In this document: positions 1 through 11,792 of the stretch, one piece after another
How positions within the stretch are numbered: the first letter of the stretch is position 1
Layout: the number at the start of each line of letters is the position of its first letter
Origin: Dama dama
Taxonomy: Eukaryota > Chordata > Mammalia > Artiodactyla > Cervidae
Length of the DNA: 64,000 nt
Direction: 5' to 3'
Assembly: GCF_033118175.1 (NCBI RefSeq)
Contig: NC_083701.1
Span: 74,586,001 to 74,650,000 of the forward strand
The notes under the pieces: model-generated
What the model saw: only the letters and a program-made list of their open reading frames with translations
What the model was told of the DNA's origin: nothing
Database searches by the model: none
Translations under genes and position numbers: made by a program

Positions 1-1340
1 AAACTATAAGCAAGGTGAAAAGGCAGCCTTCAGAATGGGAGAGAATTATAGCAAATGAAACAATTGACAAAGAATTAATCTCCAAAATATACAAGCAACT
101 CTTGCAGCTCAATGCCAGAAAAATAGATGATCCAATCAAAAAATGGGCCAAAGAAGTAAACAGACATTTCTCCAAAGAAGACATACAGATGGCTAACAAA
201 CACATGAAAAGATGCTCAACATCACTCATTATCAGTTCAGTTCAGTTCAGTTGCTTAGTCGTGTCTGACTCTGAGACTCCATGAACTGCAGCACGCCAGG
301 CCTCCCTGTCCATCACCAACTCCCAGAGTTTACTCAAACTCATGTCCCTTGAGTCGGTGATGCCATCCAACCATCTCATCCTCTGTCGTCCCCTTCTCCT
401 CCTGCCCTCAATCTTTCCCAGCATCAGGGTCTTCTCAAATGAGTCAGCTCTTCACATCAGAGAAATGCAAATCAAAACCACAATAAGGTACCATCTCACA
501 CCGGTCAGAAGAGCTGTCATCAAAAAGTCTACAAACAATAAATGCTGGAGAGAGTGCAGAGAAAAGGGAACTCTCTTACACTGTTGGTGGGAATGCAAAC
601 TAGTGCAGCCACTATGGAGAACAGTGTGGAGATTCCTTAAAAAATTGGAAATAGAAGTGCCATATGACCCAGCAATCCCACTGCTGGGCATACACATCGA
701 GGAAACTAGAATTGAAAGAGACATGTGTACCCTAGTGTTCATCACAGCACTGTTTACAATAGCCAGGACATGGAAGCAACCTAAATGTCCATTGGCAGAC
801 GAATGGATAAGAAAGCTGTGGTACATATACATAATGGAATATTACTCAGCTATAAAAGAGCATATTTGAGTCAGTTCTAATGAGGTGGGTGAAACTGGAG
901 TCCATTATACAGAGTGAAATAAGTAAGAAAGAAAAACACCAATACGGTATATTAACACATAAATATGGAATTTAGAAAGATGGTAACGACCTTATATTTG
1001 AGACAGCAAAAGAGACACAGATGTAAAGAACAGGCTTTTGGACTCTGTGGGAGAAGGTGAGGGTGGGATGATTTGAGAGAATAGCATTGAAACATGTTTA
1101 TTACCATTTGTGAAATAGATGACCAGTCTAATTTTGATGTATGAGACAGGGTGCTCAAAGTCACTGCACTGGGATGACCCTGGGGGATGGGATGGGGAGG
1201 GAGGTGGGAGGGGGGCTCAGGATGGGGACACACGTACACCCATGGCTGATTCATGTCAATGTATGGCAAAAACCACCACAGTATTATAAAGTAATTAGCC
1301 TCCAATTAAAATAAACTAATTTAAAAAATAAGTTAAAAAA
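1..1340 (+). mobile_element. L1 (bovine-type) 3' fragment, interrupted
   Basis: This is the C-terminal end of an L1 ORF2 followed by its 3' UTR. Around 590-860 the translation reads [15 protein letters not shown] and later [18 protein letters not shown], which are characteristic L1 ORF2 C-terminal blocks. The 3' UTR ends in an A-rich tail near 1310-1340. The element enters from outside the window and is split by a BovB piece at 236-462; L1 sequence resumes as if uninterrupted (cattatcag / agaaatgc). Stops and frame breaks show that it is not active. The same ORF2 segment recurs at 39808-40688 (- strand) and at 49472-50344 (+ strand). Confidence 0.9.
236..462 (-). mobile_element. BovB LINE 3' end inserted in L1
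   Basis: The stretch is the reverse complement of the BovB 3' end. It starts with the TTCAG-rich terminal repeat, then carries the sense-strand peptide [14 protein letters not shown] typical of the BovB ORF2 C-terminus (antisense here). It is heavily 5'-truncated, breaking off at about 462. Only a few bases (atcag) are shared at the two junctions, so a clear target duplication is not visible. Confidence 0.85.
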
Positions 1341-1344
1341 TTAT

Positions 1345-1997
1345 ATGACGAAAGAAAACATTCCGTTTTTAAAACAAATTGTGATGAGTGATGAAAAGTG
1401 GATACTGTACAATAATGTGAAAAGGAAGAGATTGTGGAGCAATCTAAATGAACCACCACCAACCACGAAGAAGGTGATGTTGTGTATATAGTGGGATTGG
1501 AAGGGAGTCTTCTATCATAAGCTCTTCCTGGAAAACCAAATGATTAATTCCAACAAGTACTGCTCCCAGTTAGACCAACTGAAAGCTGCTCTTGATGGAA
1601 AGTGTCTGGAATTAGTTAACAGAGAAAGCATAATCCTCCATCAGGATAAGGCAAGACCCCATGTTTCTTTGGTGACCAGCTTGGCTGGGAAGTTCTGATT
1701 CATCTGCCATACCCCCCAGACACTGTACCTTCAGATGTCCATTTATTTCAGTCTTTGCAAAATTCTTTTAATGAAAAAATGTCAGTTCCCTGAAGACTGC
1801 AGAAGGTACCCGAAACAGCTGTTTGCTCAAAAAGATAAGTTTTGGGAAGATAGAATTATGAAGTCGCCTGAAAAATGACAGAAGGTCATGGAATAAAATG
1901 GCGAATACATTGTTCAATAAAGTTCTTGGTGAAAATGAAAAATGTGTCTTTCATTTTGACTTTAAAAAAAGGAAGGAAATTTTTGGCCAACTCAGTA
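1345..1997 (+). pseudogene. Mariner transposase remnant (Mariner1_BT-like)
   Basis: This is the C-terminal half of a mariner/Tc1 transposase. The first catalytic Asp lies in DEKWILYNN (codon at 1390). The second lies in HQDKARPHVSL (codon at 1645), in the same frame. The third, in the block corresponding to PPDTVPSDVHLF (codon at 1734), is displaced to another frame by a small deletion. Internal stops follow at several points. The right end, ggaaatttttggccaactca, resembles the terminal inverted repeat of the ruminant mariner and is followed by TA, the expected target dinucleotide. The 5' half is missing. Confidence 0.85.
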
Positions 1998-2309
1998 TAT
2001 TCGCTTCAGACTCCACAAAGCGGCGCCTCCCTCTTGCTGGGGAGCACCTGGCACCCAGACTTTGATTTCTGAACGCCCTTGCCCTTTACAAGGAGTCAGA
2101 GCCCCTTGGAGAAGTGGCTACTTTCAGAAACGGAACAAGGAAAGATCAAGGTGAGCCTAGAACATATTTTTTATGCCAGAAACCTAGAAAGTGCTAAAAA
2201 ACTGAGTCAAGACAATGAGACTAGCCACAGAACTGGAGAAAAGGCTTTCAAAGGGCTGCCGTCCACGATAGACATAATACTCTTAAAACTTAACAGGAAG
2301 AAAATCACT
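1998..2309. other. Unassigned intergenic stretch
   Basis: The stretch lies between the mariner remnant and an old L1. It contains two short open frames on the + strand without recognisable similarity. I see no splice-flanked exon and no repeat that I can name. Confidence 0.5.
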
Positions 2310-3545
2310 TGATTTTTTAAATGTGCTAAAGAGCTTAACAGGCACCTCACCAAAGAAGATATATAGATGGCATACAGGCTAGTCACTTCTCACGTCTGAC
2401 TCTTCACAGCCTATGGACTCTAGCCCTGCAGGGTCCTCTGTCCACGGGATTCTCTAGGCAAGAATACAGGAGAGGTTTGCCAGGCCCTCCTCCAGGGGCT
2501 CTTCCGGACCAGGGATCGGACCCACATCTATTACTTGTCCTGCATTGGCAGGTGGGTTCTTTACCACTAGCGCCACCTGGGAAGTCCTATATGGATGGCA
2601 AATTAGCACATAAAAGATGCTGATCATACGTCATCAGGGAAATGCAGAGTAAAAAGAGAGATACCACCTGTTAGAATTGGTGAAAACCCAGAACACTGAC
2701 AAGACCAAACGCTGGCAACAGCGCAGAGCAAAATGAGCTCTCATTCCTTGCTGGTGGGGATGCAAAATGGTACCGCCATTTCAGAAGACAGTTTGGCCGT
2801 TTCTTACAAAGCTAAGCATGCTCTTACTGTGCAATCCAGCTATTACACTGCTTGTTTGGGATTTACCCAAATGAGTGGAAATGTGTGTCTTCACAGAAGG
2901 CTACACATGGATGTTTATAGCAGCTTGATTTATAATTACCAAGACTTGGAAGCAACTAAGATGCCCTTCAGTAGGTGACTAGATAATATTATTTAGGAGT
3001 AAGAAGAAATAAGCTATCATCATGAAAAGACACAGAGGTTCCTGAATTGCATATTGCTAAGTGAAAGAGGCCAATCTGAAATGTCTACATGATGTATGAT
3101 TCCGACTATATGACCTTCTGAAAATGAAAAAACTATGGAGACAGTAAAAAGGTCAATGGTTGCCGAAGGGGTGCCAAGATGAACAGGCAGAGCACAGACG
3201 ATTTTCAGGGCAGTGAAACCTCCTGAAACAGTGCAATATCCATACAGGATCACCACCAGCGAAACACTGTGTGATACTACTATGCTGAACACATGTTACT
3301 ATAAACTTGCTCAAATCCACGGAATGTAAAACACCAAGAATGAGTCCTAATGTAAGCCATGGTCGTTAGGTGATTACGATGTGTCAAGGTAGGCTCATCA
3401 AAGATACCCTCTGGTGGGAGACCGTTGAAAATGTTTGAGGTTATCCACGTGTAGGGGTGAAGGGTGTTTGAAAACTCTCTGCACCTTCCTCTTAATTTTG
3501 CTGTGAACCTAAAACTGCCACCCCAAAATAAACCATTAAAAACTG
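2310..3545 (+). mobile_element. Old L1 (L1M-type) 3' portion, split by a SINE
   Basis: Sequence such as caccaaagaagatatataga and the degraded ORF2 C-terminal reading around 2733-2978 (SLLVGMQNGT..., MDVYSSLIYN...) matches the layout of an ancient mammalian L1 end in sense orientation. It is much more diverged than the L1 at the window start. A Bov-tA SINE interrupts it at 2373-2587. The right boundary is approximate. Confidence 0.7.
2373..2587 (-). mobile_element. Bov-tA SINE
   Basis: A reverse-oriented tRNA-derived ruminant SINE that reads toward the standard head ending cacctgggaagtcc. An imperfect target duplication, tatatagatggca on the left and tatatggatggca on the right, frames it inside the older L1. 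Confidence 0.85.
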
Positions 3546-3855
3546 GACCCATAAAAAAACAAATGGGGTCATGTAAAACACATACACCACCCCCCCCGCC
3601 CCCTGCCGTGTGAGCTAGCTTACAGGAGGTCCCACTGCCAAATTTGGGACAATTTGGCTATCAGAAAGAAAAATGATACTAATACATCAAACCTCTCTTT
3701 CAAATGTCTAGAGGTCCATAGTGGTACAGAACTAGAGAGAATGAGAGAACGTGAACTTCCTTATGAGAGAATAGCAACTCATACAGATGAAATGATAGAA
3801 TTTTAAGCGACCATTTTTGCAAGGCCAACAACATGCCTATTTCAGGCAAGGATCA
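3546..3855. other. Unassigned stretch with a short C-run
   Basis: Non-coding sequence between two repeats. The only notable element is a C-rich run near 3590-3602. No gene signal is seen. Confidence 0.5.
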
Positions 3856-4119
3856 GCTGCTGCTGCTGCTGCTGCTAAGTCACTTCAGTCGTGTCCGACT
3901 CTGTACGACCCCATAGATGGCAGCCCACCAGGCTCCCCCGTCCCTGGGATTCTCCAGGCAAGAACACTGGAGTGGGCTGCCATTTCCTTCTCCAAGCACG
4001 CATGCATGCTAAGTCACTTCAGTCATGTCCGACTCTGTGCGACCCCATGGACAGCAGCCCACCAGGCTCCTCTGTCCCCGGGATTCTCCAGGCAAGAACA
4101 CTGGAGTGGGTTGCCATTT
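3856..4119 (-). mobile_element. Bov-A2 SINE (dimer)
   Basis: Two head-to-tail Bov-A monomers in reverse orientation. A GCT trinucleotide run (3856 onward) starts the element. Both monomers carry the block ggattctccaggcaagaaca followed by ctggagtggg. Confidence 0.92.
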
Positions 4120-5043
4120 GCAATGTTCAGTAGTGGGTGCTAAAACTTCTGGGTGGAAGATTTCATTATTGGTGAATAAGATATTCACACTGTCTAGGAT
4201 TAAGAGACAGAAAGTACATATCAACAAAACACAATGTGTAAATGCTTAAAAAAAAAAACAACCCATAGTGTGTGACTTCAGTTACATTGTAGATTGGAGG
4301 GGGAAAGCTGTAACAGATGCTTTAGGGACAGCTAGAGAAATATAAGCACAGATGCTGTGTAATACTATTGAAATGATGTTAATTTTCATAGGTGTGATGG
4401 TGGTACTGGGAACACTTTAGGAAATGAATGTTAAAGCTCTAAGGCTGAACTACCTGATGCCGGCAACTGACTCTCAGTCAATAACTGACATTAGCTGAGG
4501 GATGTTTGGATGCTAATGATGCCATTCTTGCAATTTTTCTGTGGGTTTTAGCTTTCCAAAAGAATCTGTGGGGACAAAAACCTACTTGCTCAAAGCAATG
4601 AACCTGTTAACTTGCTAAGTAATTTATAACTCTGTGTGGACTTTCATTAACAAGAAGCCTCTGTCTCTGAGATCAAGTAAAGTGAGGTTAGCACTAGCCA
4701 GAGAACCCAGAAATCCTGACCAAGGACATGGTCATGCCCTCCACTTCACCCTTGAATGAGTTAATCCAATACAAGCTTCCTTTGCAGAAAAGCACACTTA
4801 GATCACCTCTCCTCATTGAATCAGATACTATACATATGTGAGGCACTCCTACGTAAGTTACCATCCTAGCCATGCAAATATTTAATTAAACATAGCATAT
4901 TAAAGAAATATCAAAGTATGAATTAAAATTCTTTTGTTAGGGTACACACACAGACCCTTCCTCTGAAATACACATTCTTCTCCAGGGATTCTTTTTAGAA
5001 AGTCTAAATGTCAACTGAAGTGGCTATCTTCATCTGACTTTTG
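4120..5043. other. Unassigned intergenic stretch
   Basis: AT-rich, non-coding sequence. Parts around 4260-4450 look like degraded old LINE 3' sequence, but I cannot name the family with confidence. Confidence 0.4.
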
Positions 5044-5212
5044 GTGGTGGTTTAGTCTCTAAGTCATGTCTGACTCTTGCGACCCCATGGACTGTAGTCT
5101 GCCAGGTTCCTCTGACCATGGGATTCTGCAGACAAGAATACTGGAGTGGGTTGCCATGCCCTCCTCCAGGGGATCTTCCCAACCCAGGGATCGAACCCAG
5201 GTCTCCTTACTC
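5044..5212 (-). mobile_element. Bov-tA SINE, head lost
   Basis: A reverse-oriented SINE body (ccatggactgtagtctgcca, then ggatcttcccaacccaggga). Similarity stops after gtctcctta, so the tRNA-like head at the right end is missing. Confidence 0.85.
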
Positions 5213-6436
5213 ACCAGGAAACTGACCTGAGCAAGGTTCCTAACTCCTCGGTTTCCTGGAGAGGCAAGCCTCACAGGCAGGAACCCAGCCTCTGTCTGCA
5301 GAGGCCCATGTCCAAGGTGCTCTCACTTTGCACCCGTTTCCTTCAGTCACCAGTCCTGGGATTTGTGCCCCTGAGACTGATTAACCAAGAGACTGTCTTA
5401 TCATTTGCTTTGTTTGATGTCTTGCAGAAAGTGTTGATTTTATGGAGCTGATATGGTATGCCGGTTTCGATGTCTTTAATTTTCCATTCCTAAGGTTATC
5501 CTCAGGTTAGAATTGCATAAGGCAGGCTCTCCAGGAGATTACACTGAGGCCCAAAGGGGCTAAAGGTCTTGTTCAAGGGATTGAGACTTCACACCTGGAT
5601 GAGAACTCTCAGATCAGAACTGGAAAGGTGTCTATAAAGAGTCAGCTCTTAAGTCACTTCCCAGATTACAAGTTTCAGAAGCTAAACAGTTTGTCCCTTA
5701 GGATCAGAGAAGAGCACATTGCTAAAACCCTGCCTTCTACATTTTTGGTCTTTTGTTTAATCTCACAATGTTTTGTAAAGTAGTAGAAATGTATCCATAC
5801 CCTATTTTATAGCATTTTGTGTCTTATTTGAACGTAGTATATAAGCAGATAAAGTGTGACAAAGGAGAGCCAAGATTACTTAAAAGAAAAGGAAGTTGCA
5901 TAAACATCAGAAAGGTGTTGAAAAGTCCAGATAATCGACGCCAAAATAATTTAAGTGTCAAAGAATTTAGTTAATTATTCCTTGACTTTGAATAAGTCAA
6001 TGTCACTCTATTCCTGCCAACATTTTGAAACATAATGACAGATAAATTCGGGTGCTAACAGACATTCTGTCATCAGCTCTTCTAAAGCTTATGTATCCTG
6101 TTCTGTCCTTTAGAAAAGGGCAGTCTATTCTATCAAGAATGGTACCCATAGCTCCATCCCAGTACCAAGCAAGGCTTGATACAGCCACACCTGGATCCCA
6201 CCATTCCACTACTGAAGGTCTGATGCACTGCCCTTGCACACCTAACAAAACCTCCCACTCCACACACCATTATATCCTTCATAACCGACGTTACCAACCC
6301 CACGCCGTCATCATTGCCATCAGCATACTGAGTTCTAGAGTTTTCTCTCTTACGGGGAAGTTTCTCCCAGCACACACATAGAGCTCCCATTGGCTACCCA
6401 TCCATCGTCTGGTGTTTCTTGGGTTTTTCTCTCTAT
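5213..6436. other. Unassigned intergenic stretch
   Basis: Contains open frames up to about 109 codons on both strands (6003-6390), but they overlap each other, resemble no known family and lack splice context. I regard them as chance. Confidence 0.5.
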
Positions 6437-6653
6437 GTGTGTTCAGTCACTCAGTCGTGTCTGACTCTTTGCAACCCCATGAACTGTAGCCCACCAGGTT
6501 CCTCCATCCTTGGAATTTTCCAGTCAAGAACACTGGAGTGGGTTGACATTTCCTTCTCCAAGGGATCTTCCTGATCCAGGGATTGAACCTGCGTCTCTTG
6601 CATCTCCTGCACTGGCAGGCAGATTCTTTACTGTGGCACCACCTGGGAAGCCC
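6437..6653 (-). mobile_element. Bov-tA SINE
   Basis: A full-length reverse SINE from cagtcactcagtcgtgtctg to the terminal ccacctgggaagccc. It is flanked by near-identical ttttctctctat sequences on both sides, a likely target-site duplication. Confidence 0.92.
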
Positions 6654-6780
6654 TTTTCTCTCTCTATTCAACTATACTAGTAAGTTTTATCCAGAGATAC
6701 AGGACCACACAGTGCAGGTATGTCTGTGTCGTAAAGACATTTATGATAAGGAATTGGTTCACACAATTATGGAAGCTATT

Positions 6781-6888
6781 GCTGCTGCTGCTAAGTCGCT
6801 TCAGTCGTGTCCGACTCTGTGCGACCCCATAGACGGCAGCCCACCAGGCTCCGCCGTCCCTGGGATTCTCCAGGCAAGAACACTGGAG
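6781..6888 (-). mobile_element. Bov-A2 monomer fragment
   Basis: A GCT run followed by ctaagtcgcttcagtcgtgt and one Bov-A unit, ending at aagaacactggag. Only one monomer is present, so it is a partial Bov-A2 or a Bov-A monomer. Confidence 0.88.
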
Positions 6889-9480
6889 CTGACAAATCCC
6901 CAGATCTGCAGGATGAGCCAGCCAGCTGAGGACCCTGAAGAGTCAACGGTGCAGACGCAGTCTGAAGGCTGGCGGGTGTGTGACCCGGAAGAGCCAGGGT
7001 TTTGGTGCCTGGCCGAGGGAGGTGACAAGCTTATGCCGCGGTTCGTAGGCGGTCAGGCAGGAGGAAGTCTGTCTTCCTTGCGAAAGGCTCAGTCTTTTTG
7101 TTTTATTCAGGCTTTCAGTTGAAGGATGAGAGCCACACACATTAAGCAGGACAATTTGCTTCAGGCAATCTACTGATTTCAGTGACAACTTCATTCAAAA
7201 ACATCCTCACGGAAACACCCAGGACAGTGTTTGCCCAAACATCCTGGCATCCTGTGAGCCAGTCAGGTTGACAGAAGAAACTAACCATCACACAAACCTT
7301 TAAATCTGGGGGGATTGGGTCTTCCCCCGGGATCTCTCCTCTCTCTGCACTCTCTTCCCAGGTCCCTCTATCAGTTTTGAGGATATCATCTCCAGAGATC
7401 AGATATCCACTTTTGCTAGATATACACTAATGATGGATAATGCTCTTCTAGCATGATCCACATTTTACATTCTCAGCTGTTTGCACTTTTTTAGAAAAGT
7501 GAAAATAAAAGTGACATTTGTTTAAGTGATGTGTCTTATTTAACTTGATATATCCAGAACCTTATTGTTTTAACATGAATTAATACAAAATTAATGTGTG
7601 CCAATTATCAATTTATTATTAGATTGATTAATATTAGATTAAATATCACTATGAAATTCAGCATTGAACTACCTGCTCTGTGAAAACAGAGCTTTAAAAA
7701 ATCTCTTTGCAGCAAGCACAAGGATGTTTTCTCCATGGAGGGACACTGTAAGGGGGGAGACTGGCTTCCTGGTTCTGGCATGCTGCGTTTTTTTCTGTTT
7801 TCTTCTTGCTCCTCTTGGGCGCCTGGCAGGGACACGTGTGAGTGAGCTTGCACGGGCACCTTGCCCCAGCCTCACACCAAGAGCATGCACTCTCTCGGCA
7901 AGCCCACAGCCTCAGCCCCAGCCCAGCAACTGTCTCTCTGTCCCTCCTAGGACGGACCCCACGTGGCCCAGCTGCCAGGCCACCCTGTTGGCACAGAGAT
8001 GCCCCCACTCGCTGTGCCCAGCTGCTCACCAGCCTTGGGCGGTCTGCACCACGGACAGCGTCCGCCACGGCGCTCTTACCAAGACCTGTTCCGCACACTC
8101 CAGGCTGTGTGTCGCCCTGCCAGAGCTGATTTCCCGGCTCTGAGTCCCTTTTGCCACCTGCACGCCAGACGTATTCCTCTGTACCCTGGAGGGGTGTTTC
8201 TGCTTGCCTGGCAACCATGGACCAGCTTGGTTCCGGGCCACCCTTGAAACTTCCCTTCCGTCCAATGGGTTGCAACCACGCTTCTCCATTGATCTGAGTC
8301 CTGACTTCAGAAAGGAGGCCAACCGCCAAGCTTGTCCTTCCTTGGAAACTCTCCCTTAGCCGTAGGGTGTTCCTGAGTGTTCTCTGACATCTTTAACTCC
8401 ATTTTAGAGTTAATAATTCTTTACAGTAAACGTTTCCTGTTCAAGCGATTGTGTGATTTCTGTCCCCTGCTTGGATCTTAAGTGAAATAACATAGCTTTG
8501 ACATTCTTTTTTCTTAGGAAGTCTTCCAAATCTGTTCTGTATTTTACTCTGATGGACTGTCTCTGTTCACCCCACCTCATTATAAGTGACCGCTGGCCGT
8601 ATGCGGTCACTTAAATATTGGGCGGCTACTATCCTGGGCAGCACAGTTCTAGGTCCCCTGGACTGTACTCAGCTGCTGCAAGTTTATGTGTCCAGAAAGG
8701 AATGACTTACCCCCTCCTCCGCCCCATTCTCCTCCTCACAGATTTTGCTCTCTCATTAAATGGCGCTACCACACACTCAGCTGCGCAAGTCAGAAACTTG
8801 CTACTCATATTTCCAGCTTGTTTCTTTCTCCCCTCACCTCTAAATTTTGTCAATTTTGACTCCTAAACAACTTGTGGATATGACAAAAACAGAAAAGAAA
8901 GAAAATTGCCCTTTATTTTTTATTTTTTTGAAAACTGCCCTTTAAACATATAACGAAGTTCAAAAGACGTATAATTCTATAAAGGTCTTTATGCTCTTTC
9001 TTCCTAACCAAAACTTCAGTTTCTTAAAAGGCATCAACATTCCATATTCATAATGATGCTGTGAAACACGCATGTTCATACACTGTTTATAGAAACATAA
9101 AATACATGTTTCTATTTCTGGAAACAGTTTGATAACTTAAATCAAGTATTTTAAGTATTTATAATCTTAGATCTTATTCCTCGTCATGCTCTCCAAGAAA
9201 ATGTTAGGAGATTGCTCAAAGGTTTATGCAGAAGGGTGTTCATCACAACGTATTCATAACAGAAGAAATCTACAAACAATGGAAATGCTAATGATAAGAA
9301 TATTTAAATAATATCAAACATCAACAAGATGTAACTTTAGAAAGATACTAAGTATATTTTAAAATATGCTTAGTATGTATGTTTACATTTATAAATTATA
9401 AATTATCTAAAGAAAAATTCCAATTTTTAAGAAACAACATAGTTTATCTGTTTAGGAAAAAAGGCTGCAAAGAAATATAC
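6889..9480. other. Gene-free stretch, partly LTR-like and old-repeat-like
   Basis: No supported gene is present. The GC-rich part at 7290-8460 has LTR-like features: a CCAAT-type sequence near 8262, a promoter-like C/T-rich interior, and a 3' segment at 8390-8480 resembling the end of an endogenous retroviral LTR. I could not define TG...CA ends, so this stays a suggestion. The part at 9190-9480 is AT-rich and resembles a degraded L1. Overlapping open frames up to 211 codons at 7664-8329 reflect low stop density in GC-rich DNA. Confidence 0.3.
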
Positions 9481-10900
9481 CTTTAGAAAGTTAAGTGGTG
9501 GAATTTATTCATTGTTCAAGAACATCTGTTGGGCTCCCTTACGTGCCAGGCACTGTTATAGGCACAGGGGATACAGCTGCTGCACTGACCAGCTTCCAAG
9601 ATAGTCTTCAACGATCCTCACCTAGTGTTCAGCTCCTTCTGTAGTCTCCTCCACTGAAGAGGGCCAGCATGTGTAATTGTAAAAATTCAGTGGAAGCAAA
9701 GGTGTACAACTTCTGAGTCTAGGGCATAAGAGATATTGCAGTTTCTCCCTTGCTTTCTTGGATCATTCAGTCTGGGACTAGCCTGCTTCCACAGCAGAGG
9801 ACCCTCAAGTAGCCCAGCAGGGAAGTTCAGGAGAGGATTTGGGGAAACCTGACAACAGCCAGCACCAGCTTGCAGCCATGTGAGTTGCTTTGCAAGGAAA
9901 CCCTCCAGTCTCAGCCAAGCCCTCAGATGCCTGCAGCCTAGGTCAACATCCAACTGAATCTCGTGAAAGACCCTGAGCCAGAACCATCAAGCCAAGCCTC
10001 TCACAAATTCCATGCCCACTGAAATCATGAGAAAATAAATGAAGACTCTTATTTGGAGAAACTCAATTTTGGAGTGATTCATTATGCATTAGAGAACTAA
10101 TACAGTAGCACACAAAACCAGATAAAATGCTCTGCCTTTATGGAGCTCACATTCTAGCAGGAGGAGACAGGTAATAAATAGGCAAAGTAAATAGCATGGG
10201 ATGCTACGTGGTGATAACGGCGGAGAAGGAGGGCAGGGATGTGGGAGGACTTGGTATTTTACAGGGGTAGTCGTGAAGCCCTCACTGGAAACCAGGGCAT
10301 ATGAGAGAAGACCGGAAAGAGGGTCCCAGGTGCACAGAGGTGAAGAATCTGCCTGCCAATCCAGGAGACGCAGGAGTTGGGTAGGAGTTGCGGGCGGTGG
10401 GGGGGGTGGGGGGTGGGGAGCGGGGTTGCATCTCTGGGTCGGGAAGATCCCTTGGAGGAGGAAGTAGGAAGCCACTCCAGTATTGCCTGGAAAATCCCAT
10501 GGACAGAGGAGCTTGGTGGGCTCCAGTCCATGGGGTTACAAAGGGTTAGACATGGCTGAGTGAGCACACACTGAAAGAGGGGAGGAGCTTTGCAGATATC
10601 TAGTGGGCGAGCACTCTGGGCAGAGAAGTAAGAAAACAGTCAGGGGTGGGCTGGGGTGCGGTGAGGGTGGGGAGAGGAAGGTTGTCAAACAGGGCTTCAC
10701 AGGCCATTGTAAGTACTTTGGCCTTTATCCCGAGTGATGTGGGAAGTACTGGAACTTCTGAGCTAAGGAATGACATGATCTGATTAACATCTTAGCAGGA
10801 TTCCTTCCGGGGTAGGTAGAGATTAAAGCAGGGGAACCGGTTGGGAAGCTATTACAGTAATCCAAACGAGAGAAAGACTGGTGAGTTAAGGCAGAATGCA
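9481..10900 (+). repeat. Ancient mammalian interspersed repeats with a Bov-tA inside
   Basis: Phrases such as gtgccaggcactgttatagg and gactttggcctttatcccga style text (9530-9560 and 10715-10860) belong to mammalian-wide old repeats (MIR/L2 era). The exact family cannot be fixed by eye. A Bov-tA lies at 10338-10570. No exon is seen. Confidence 0.4.
10338..10570 (+). mobile_element. Bov-tA SINE with internal G-rich expansion
   Basis: A sense-oriented Bov-tA lacking its first bases. It has the usual order gaagaatctgcctgcc, then gaagatccc, then ccatggacagaggagc. A G-rich stretch of about 40 bp (10389-10425) sits where the sequence between the tRNA-like A and B box regions and the body is normally short, so it is an internal expansion or rearrangement. 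Confidence 0.85.
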
Positions 10901-11109
10901 GTAACTGCTGGCTGTTCACTTCCTTCTTTATACTTTTCTGAATTTTTTGAATTTCCTCAAGTACTCTTCATGACTTTTCTAATCCAAAAGGAAAAAAATC
11001 ATGAAATCCTTATAGCCCTCAGCAATTTCTGTCTTATTTAACAAAATATAGATGATTATGTAATTCTTAGTAGGATTTCAGAACAACAGAGTTCTGAACA
11101 AACAATACA

Positions 11110-11792
11110 CAAAGAGAGTCGGAAACTGTCGACTTTAATCTAGATATGATCTTGGGTGGCCTGGGCCTGAATGCCTTGGGGCAGGGCTGGGGTTCCCAAC
11201 CAGAGATGGAGGCTGGGTCATGGCAGCAAAAGCACCAGATCCCAGCGACTAGACCAGCAGTTAGTGACAAGGGCCCCGTCCCTTTGGCATTGCAGAAAAG
11301 AACTTCCACAAAGACGGAAAGTGGTGAAGCAAGTAAAGTATTTCTTAGGAGGAACAAGTACAGTACATGCGGATAGACACATGGGCAGACTCGGAGAGAG
11401 AGCCCCTGAATCTCGCCCTTGTGGTAGTTTACATCACTTCTGCGGGGCATTTCTCCCAGATTTCCTCTGGCCGCTCATCTTGATCTGCCTGGGTTCACAG
11501 TCCATATTCAGTATATCTCAGGATCTTCCCACGTGTGTGCACGCATCTTAACCAAAAAGGCATCTGGGCAGAACAGCAACAGAGCCTTTTCTGTGCATGT
11601 GCGGCCAGGGAGGGTCTCCTGACTTTGGGACGAGAAATATGTGGTCTGTGCAGAGCCCAATCTCCTCCCTTTGATTGCCCTGCTATTCTTGTTTTAGAGT
11701 TTTGGTCAGTAGAGAATGAATCTCTGATTGCTTTACCCTGGGGGGCCCATCTGCCTCCTGCCTCATATAGACTCTGAACAGAACAATATCAA
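11110..11792 (-). mobile_element. Probable endogenous retroviral LTR
   Basis: Read on the - strand, the block has the texture of a ruminant ERV LTR, with long stretches such as gccatgacccagcctccatc and an AG-rich/C-rich mix. It lacks coding similarity and is clearly bounded by AT-rich sequence. I did not find a convincing target duplication. The open frames here (up to 127 codons, both strands) are not taken as genes. Confidence 0.4.

Noticed and set aside
3856..4119. GCT trinucleotide run as a host microsatellite or poly-Ser/Ala coding repeat
   Set aside because: The run is the standard end of Bov-A2 elements; the same run appears at 6781 and 63655.
7664..8329. Frames of 159 and 211 codons on opposite strands
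   Set aside because: They overlap each other in GC-rich, probably LTR-derived DNA, without splice sites, family similarity or a nearby promoter.
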